Origin: Sulfurihydrogenibium yellowstonense SS-5
Lineage (GTDB): Bacteria > Aquificota > Aquificia > Aquificales > Hydrogenothermaceae
Length of the DNA: 10,770 nt
Assembly (NCBI RefSeq): GCF_000173615.1
Contig: NZ_ABZS01000038.1
Location: forward strand, 1 to 10,770
Direction of reading: 5' to 3'
The position numbers and the translations under genes were made by a program. Of the stretch, positions 7,885 to 10,770 are shown piece by piece. Positions within the stretch are counted from its first letter, which is position 1. Each line of letters opens with the position of its first letter. The notes beneath the pieces are model-generated. The model made no database searches, was not told the origin of the DNA, and saw only the letters and a program-made list of their open reading frames with translations.

Positions 7885-8565
7885 ATGGAAATAGATTTAG
7901 AAAGCCTAAAAAAACAACAAATAGAGTTATCTAAAAAATTAATTTTAAAAGATAGGATAAATATAGATGAAATAAGATATATTGCAGGGATAGATACAAC
8001 GTTTTTGAATCCTTACCAAAATCCAACCTTAGCCATTTCTTCGATTGTGGTAATAGATATAAAATCATTTGAGATTGTAGAAAAAGTTTTGGCAGAGAAA
8101 GAGATAGATTTTCCTTACGTTCCTACTTTTTTAGCCTTTAGAGAACTGCCGGTTATTTTAGAAGCTTATAAAAAACTTGAGATAAAGGTTGACGTTTTTA
8201 TCCTTGATGGACAGGGGATTTTACATCCAAGGAGGATGGGCATTGCATCACATTTTGGAGTTATTACTGACACAGTTTCTATTGGATGTGGTAAAACACC
8301 CCTATATGGAAAGTATCAAGACCCACCAAATCAAGATTTAGCATATAATTTTATATATGACCCAAAAACTAATGAAAAAATAGGCTATGCTTTAAGAACT
8401 AAGAAAAACACTAAGCCAATATTTATATCACCGGGAAATAACATTTCGATAGAAAATTCTCTTTATGTTATAATAAAGTCATTGAATGGATATAAACTTC
8501 CTGAACCAGTCAGATTAGCACATAATTTTTTATCTGACTATAGAAAAAAACTAATCGGAGGTTAA
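7885..8565 (+). CDS. nfi: Endonuclease V (deoxyinosine 3' endonuclease)
   Basis: DNA repair nuclease that cuts the second phosphodiester bond 3' of deoxyinosine produced by adenine deamination, a lesion favoured at high temperature. With the start at 7885 it has 226 residues, close to E. coli (223) and Thermotoga maritima (225). Visible signatures are YIAGID with metal ligand Asp37, FPYVPTFLAFRE with wedge Tyr78 and Glu87, DGQGILHPRRMGIASHFG with Asp108, and PEPVRLAH with His213, matching the catalytic set described for the T. maritima enzyme. An in-frame ATG at 7852 would add 11 residues, but 7885 has a good ribosome-binding site and its opening MEIDLESLKKQQIEL parallels the E. coli start. 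It sits 39 bases after rodA and nothing ties it functionally to wall synthesis. Confidence 0.95.
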   Translation: MEIDLESLKKQQIELSKKLILKDRINIDEIRYIAGIDTTFLNPYQNPTLAISSIVVIDIKSFEIVEKVLAEKEIDFPYVPTFLAFRELPVILEAYKKLEIKVDVFILDGQGILHPRRMGIASHFGVITDTVSIGCGKTPLYGKYQDPPNQDLAYNFIYDPKTNEKIGYALRTKKNTKPIFISPGNNISIENSLYVIIKSLNGYKLPEPVRLAHNFLSDYRKKLIGG

Positions 8566-8568
8566 AAA

Positions 8569-8952
8569 ATGGCAGAAGAAAAAAAGGCAATAGTAGAACT
8601 AACAGATAAAGGTTTTTTAGGTAAAATGGAAAATAAAGATTTTGTTTTAAATTTATCAGAAACCACTTTCAACGCAACAGATTTGATGCTAATTTCTATC
8701 GGCTACTGCTTTGGTATAACAGTTGATGCTTATGCAAAACATAAAGGGCTTAATATATCAAATTTAAAAATAAACGTCCATGGCAAAAAGCATGAAACAG
8801 AAAATAGATATGAATATATAACCTTAGAAGTATCCTTTGATGGAGATTTAACACCGGAGCAAAGAGAGAGGGTTATTGTTATTGGAAAAAGAGGTTGTAC
8901 TGTTAGCAACTCAATGTTAAAAGCACCAGAGATAGAAGTTAAATTGGTATAA
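8569..8952 (+). CDS. OsmC/Ohr-family protein, probable peroxide-related stress protein
   Basis: 127-residue cytoplasmic protein of the OsmC-like fold. Many members are thiol peroxidases that reduce organic hydroperoxides. The two cysteines expected in the family are present: Cys47 in IGYCFGITVD, at the start of the central helix, and Cys110 in KRGCTVSNSM. The PEQRERV stretch (95-102) and the alternating strands before it also fit. The length and the N-terminal half look more like the YhfA-type branch than Ohr proper, so the substrate is uncertain. GGAGG at 8557-8561 precedes the ATG by seven bases, and the gene starts only three bases after the nfi stop, so it is probably cotranscribed. It is followed 12 bases later by a small membrane-protein gene. 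Confidence 0.88.
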   Translation: MAEEKKAIVELTDKGFLGKMENKDFVLNLSETTFNATDLMLISIGYCFGITVDAYAKHKGLNISNLKINVHGKKHETENRYEYITLEVSFDGDLTPEQRERVIVIGKRGCTVSNSMLKAPEIEVKLV

Positions 8953-8964
8953 AGGATTTTTAAG

Positions 8965-9195
8965 ATGGAAGCTGTATTTTTAGGAATAATTGCAACTTCA
9001 ATGATATTTATGGCAATTTTTGCCTTAATAAGAACTATAGTTTGGGTACTTGTTTTGATAAAACTAATGACCTTGATTAATGATGTAAGAAATGATTATA
9101 AAACCATTTCTCCAAAAATTATAGGATTTATTCAAGGCTTTCAGGGTATGGGTAGATTTTTTGGATTTATGAGAATGCTTAGGAGAAGAAAATGA
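8965..9195 (+). CDS. Small membrane protein, DUF948/YtxG-like
   Basis: 76-residue protein with one long N-terminal hydrophobic segment (about 4-36), a short polar stretch (NDVRNDYKTISPK, 39-51), then an aromatic, glycine-rich tail (FIQGFQGMGRFFGFMRM) ending in RRRK. I do not recognise a catalytic motif. The layout of membrane helix followed by a short soluble tail resembles a shortened DUF948 (YtxG-type) protein. The downstream YtxH-like genes support that reading, since ytxG and ytxH are neighbours in Bacillus subtilis. AGGA at 8953-8956 lies eight bases before the ATG. The stop overlaps the next start as ATGA. The gene is certainly credible by spacing and ribosome-binding site; the family name is tentative. 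Confidence 0.7.
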   Translation: MEAVFLGIIATSMIFMAIFALIRTIVWVLVLIKLMTLINDVRNDYKTISPKIIGFIQGFQGMGRFFGFMRMLRRRK

Positions 9196-9482
9196 AAAAC
9201 AAAAGCCTTCTAATAGGGTTAATTGGGTTTATTTTAGGAGTTTTATTTGGATATGTTGTTGCTGACAGAAAGAAAGAGATTTTAGAAAAAATAGAAAACC
9301 TTGAAAAGAAAATAAAAGATAACGATTTAGCCAGTGAAATCAAAGACAAGGCAAAAGATGTGATAGAGTCAGTAAAGTCGTTTTTGGATAAATCTGAAAA
9401 GATTGCAAAAGAGGAAGAAGAGGATATACTTAATATTGTAGAAGAAAAAATAAAAAAATTAGAAAAGATATTACAATCTTAG
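9192..9482 (+). CDS. YtxH-like membrane/coiled-coil protein, copy 1
   Basis: 96-residue protein: a short basic start, one membrane helix (about 5-24) with spaced glycines (Gly9, Gly12, Gly16, Gly20) that could pack helices together, then a highly charged lysine/glutamate region (25-94) predicted as helical or coiled coil, ending in EEKIKKLEKIL. This is the layout of YtxH-domain proteins, which in other bacteria are small stress-associated membrane proteins of unclear function. It is paralogous to the next gene along its full length. AGGAG at 9181-9185 gives a good ribosome-binding site, and the ATG overlaps the preceding stop by four bases. No enzyme motif is visible, so I infer a structural or membrane-associated role at most. 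Confidence 0.75.
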   Translation: MKNKSLLIGLIGFILGVLFGYVVADRKKEILEKIENLEKKIKDNDLASEIKDKAKDVIESVKSFLDKSEKIAKEEEEDILNIVEEKIKKLEKILQS

Positions 9483-9487
9483 GAGGT
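9481..9487 (+). promoter_or_regulatory. Consensus ribosome-binding site for copy 2
   Basis: AGGAGGT overlaps the TAG stop of copy 1 and lies seven bases before the ATG at 9495. It is the strongest Shine-Dalgarno match in the window, so copy 2 is likely translated well and independently of copy 1. Confidence 0.8.
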
Positions 9488-9494
9488 AAGTAAA

Positions 9495-9788
9495 ATGAAA
9501 AAATCAACACTGTTAATCGCGGTAGGTTCTGTTCTTGGAGCAGTAGGAGCATATTTTGCATACAAAAGAAAGGATGAAATCTTAGCAAAATTATCAGAAA
9601 TCCAAGAAAACCTAAAAGAAGCTGAACTTACAGAAAAAGCAAAAACAGCGGTTAATGATTTAATTGAAAGATTAACTTCTTTAATTAAAAAAGAAGAAAC
9701 TTTAACAAAAGAAGAAAAAGAAAAAGCTTTGGCTGAAATTGAAGAGAAAGTTAAAAAATTAGAAGAAGTTGTTAAAGCAGAAAGTTAA
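9495..9788 (+). CDS. YtxH-like membrane/coiled-coil protein, copy 2
   Basis: 97-residue paralogue of the preceding gene, with the same plan: MKKSTLLI start, membrane helix (about 5-23) with Gly11, Gly15 and Gly18, a basic YKRKDEIL boundary, and a charged helical tail ending EEKVKKLEEVV. The two aligned proteins keep the RKxEIL junction, a KEE segment near the middle and the IEEKxKKLEx end, so they arose by tandem duplication and have since diverged considerably. Translation should be efficient given the consensus ribosome-binding site. A GGGGTT...AACCCC hairpin with a short T-run begins ten bases after the stop and may end transcripts here. Function is unknown; a structural membrane role is inference. 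Confidence 0.75.
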   Translation: MKKSTLLIAVGSVLGAVGAYFAYKRKDEILAKLSEIQENLKEAELTEKAKTAVNDLIERLTSLIKKEETLTKEEKEKALAEIEEKVKKLEEVVKAES

Positions 9789-10677
9789 TAACAAGGTAGG
9801 GGTTGTAAAAACCCCTTTTAAAATTCTGTATCTATCATTAAAAGACTATATAGCAAATAATTACGCTTACCATTCTTCAGCCTTGACCTTCTATTTCTTG
9901 ATGGCAATTTTTCCATTGTTATTTTTCATGATATCTGTAATTTCTTTGATTGCAATCATCAATATTTCTGAAATTTATTTCATACTTTATAAAATCTTTC
10001 CTAATTCTGCAGAAAGTTTTTTGAATACTGTTTTAAAACTCTCACAATCTCAAGTTGCTCAAAAGTCTATCGTTATAACTATTCTTCTTTCTATATTCTT
10101 TTCAAAAGACCTGTTTGTAGCCATATCTCAAGCTTTTAGTTATATATACGAGGCAAAGGTTGCCGAAGGTAAAGTAATTTTAATTATATCCATGTTAGCC
10201 TTACCTTTTTTGGTTACATTAATTCTTATCTTCTACGTTTTTTTATTTATCGTAAAATTTTTATTTTCTAATATTGAGAAAATTTCTTCCGGTGTAAGTA
10301 AAGATATTCTTTTTATTGAAAGAATTAAAAATTTCCTTGGATTCATCAATAATAAATTAGGTTTGATTCAGATAATTTTAAATCTTTCTGAAGTATTTAT
10401 TTTTGCTCTTATAATATGGCTTATTTACTATTTTTTTACACCCGTCCAAGAAAAAAGCAAGAGTTTTGTTAAACATGTTTTAACAATTTCAATTTTTATA
10501 AGCGTAATCATGTTTCTTTTAAAAATTGCATTTACTTTTTTAATTTTAAACTTTCTTTCAACCAATCCTCTTTATTTAACCATGGGCTCTATCTTTACAT
10601 TTATTATATGGGTAAAGTTATGTTTCGATATTTTGTTAATTGGAGAAAGGATGATTTATTACTTAGAGAAAGTTTAG
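9769..10677 (+). CDS. YihY/BrkB-family inner-membrane protein
   Basis: 302-residue polytopic protein with about six membrane helices (roughly 38-64, 99-118, 137-165, 202-224, 238-262, 268-292). The YihY/virulence-factor-BrkB pattern is clear: SSALTFYFLMAIFPLLFFMI (36-55), FVAISQAFSYIYEAK (116-130) and the C-terminal GSIFTFIIWVKLCFDILLIG (273-292). The family was once labelled ribonuclease BN, but that assignment was withdrawn; its function is unsettled. The frame is closed by TAG at 9760-9762, so the only usual start before the first helix is TTG at 9769, overlapping the previous gene by 20 bases with a poor Shine-Dalgarno. The first ATG, Met45, would remove half the first helix. A terminator-like hairpin lies in the 5' coding region. 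Confidence 0.88.
   Translation: MLKQKVNNKVGVVKTPFKILYLSLKDYIANNYAYHSSALTFYFLMAIFPLLFFMISVISLIAIINISEIYFILYKIFPNSAESFLNTVLKLSQSQVAQKSIVITILLSIFFSKDLFVAISQAFSYIYEAKVAEGKVILIISMLALPFLVTLILIFYVFLFIVKFLFSNIEKISSGVSKDILFIERIKNFLGFINNKLGLIQIILNLSEVFIFALIIWLIYYFFTPVQEKSKSFVKHVLTISIFISVIMFLLKIAFTFLILNFLSTNPLYLTMGSIFTFIIWVKLCFDILLIGERMIYYLEKV
9798..9819 (+). terminator. Terminator-like hairpin inside the yihY-like 5' end
   Basis: AGGGGTT (9798-9804) pairs with AACCCCT (9810-9816) around a five-base loop, and the run TTTT occupies 9816-9819. The stem is G+C-rich for this genome and lies ten bases after the stop of YtxH-like copy 2. The T-run is short. It falls within codons 10-17 of the next gene, so it may act as a partial terminator or attenuator rather than an end point. 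Confidence 0.4.
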
Positions 10678-10745
10678 ATCTGTATAAATGATTAGTGGAT
10701 TACTTTAAGTGAGAAATTAGGATTTTTATAAAATTTAGATAATGA

Positions 10746-10770
10746 AATCCTTCGGACTCACGTCCTCAGG
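10746..10770 (-). repeat. Dispersed repeat unit cut by the right edge
   Basis: These 25 bases begin AATCCTTCGG and end CTCAGG, matching the first part of unit D (GATCCTTCGG...CTCAGAATGACA at 2505-2534) and the CTCAGG of unit A. The expected ATGACA end would lie just beyond the window. The 68 bases between the yihY-like stop and this unit hold nothing I can identify. Confidence 0.75.

Noticed and set aside
9769..10677. Annotation of the last gene as ribonuclease BN
   Set aside because: That older label for the YihY family came from a misassignment; the protein is a polytopic membrane protein with no nuclease motif.

Overview
This window is AT-rich (roughly one third G+C by eye) and every gene lies on the + strand, mostly in tight or overlapping runs. 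Codon choice is A/T-ending with AGA for arginine, and TTG starts appear to be used. The protein sequences (a single-domain CdaR/YbbR, MreB, a Thermotoga-like endonuclease V), together with dispersed repeats beginning TGTCATTCTGAG, suggest a thermophilic bacterium of the Aquificota, possibly Hydrogenothermaceae such as Sulfurihydrogenibium. That assignment is inference from memory of similar genomes, not a search result.

Region 1 (1-2345) holds the 3' part of a cdaR/ybbR-like gene whose start lies off the left edge, overlapping by four bases a complete threonyl-tRNA synthetase gene (thrS). Region 2 (2346-2616) is a 271-base gap filled with degenerate inverted repeats that can form two abutting large hairpins just ahead of mreB. 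Region 3 (2617-7845) is a complete cell-elongation operon: mreB, mreC, mreD, mrdA (PBP2) and rodA. Junctions after mreC overlap by 4, 14 and 4 bases. Together these encode the actin-like scaffold, its membrane linkers, and the paired SEDS glycosyltransferase and transpeptidase that build the lateral wall.

Region 4 (7885-10677) follows without a strand change or obvious large break: endonuclease V (nfi), an OsmC-family protein, a small DUF948/YtxG-like membrane protein, two tandem paralogous YtxH-like membrane/coiled-coil proteins, and a YihY/BrkB-type polytopic membrane protein. The small-protein trio resembles the ytxG-ytxH pairing of Bacillus subtilis, with ytxH duplicated. A terminator-like hairpin sits just after the second ytxH-like gene but inside the predicted 5' end of the yihY-like gene. 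The last 25 bases are another copy of the dispersed repeat, cut by the window edge, so the mreB-to-yihY block has repeat units on both sides.

Most of the window is conserved housekeeping sequence. I see no tRNA, rRNA, CRISPR array, transposase or phage gene, and nothing that I would call an undescribed system. The points most worth a second look are the repeat hairpins, the ytxGH-like trio, the hairpin inside yihY, and several start-site corrections.
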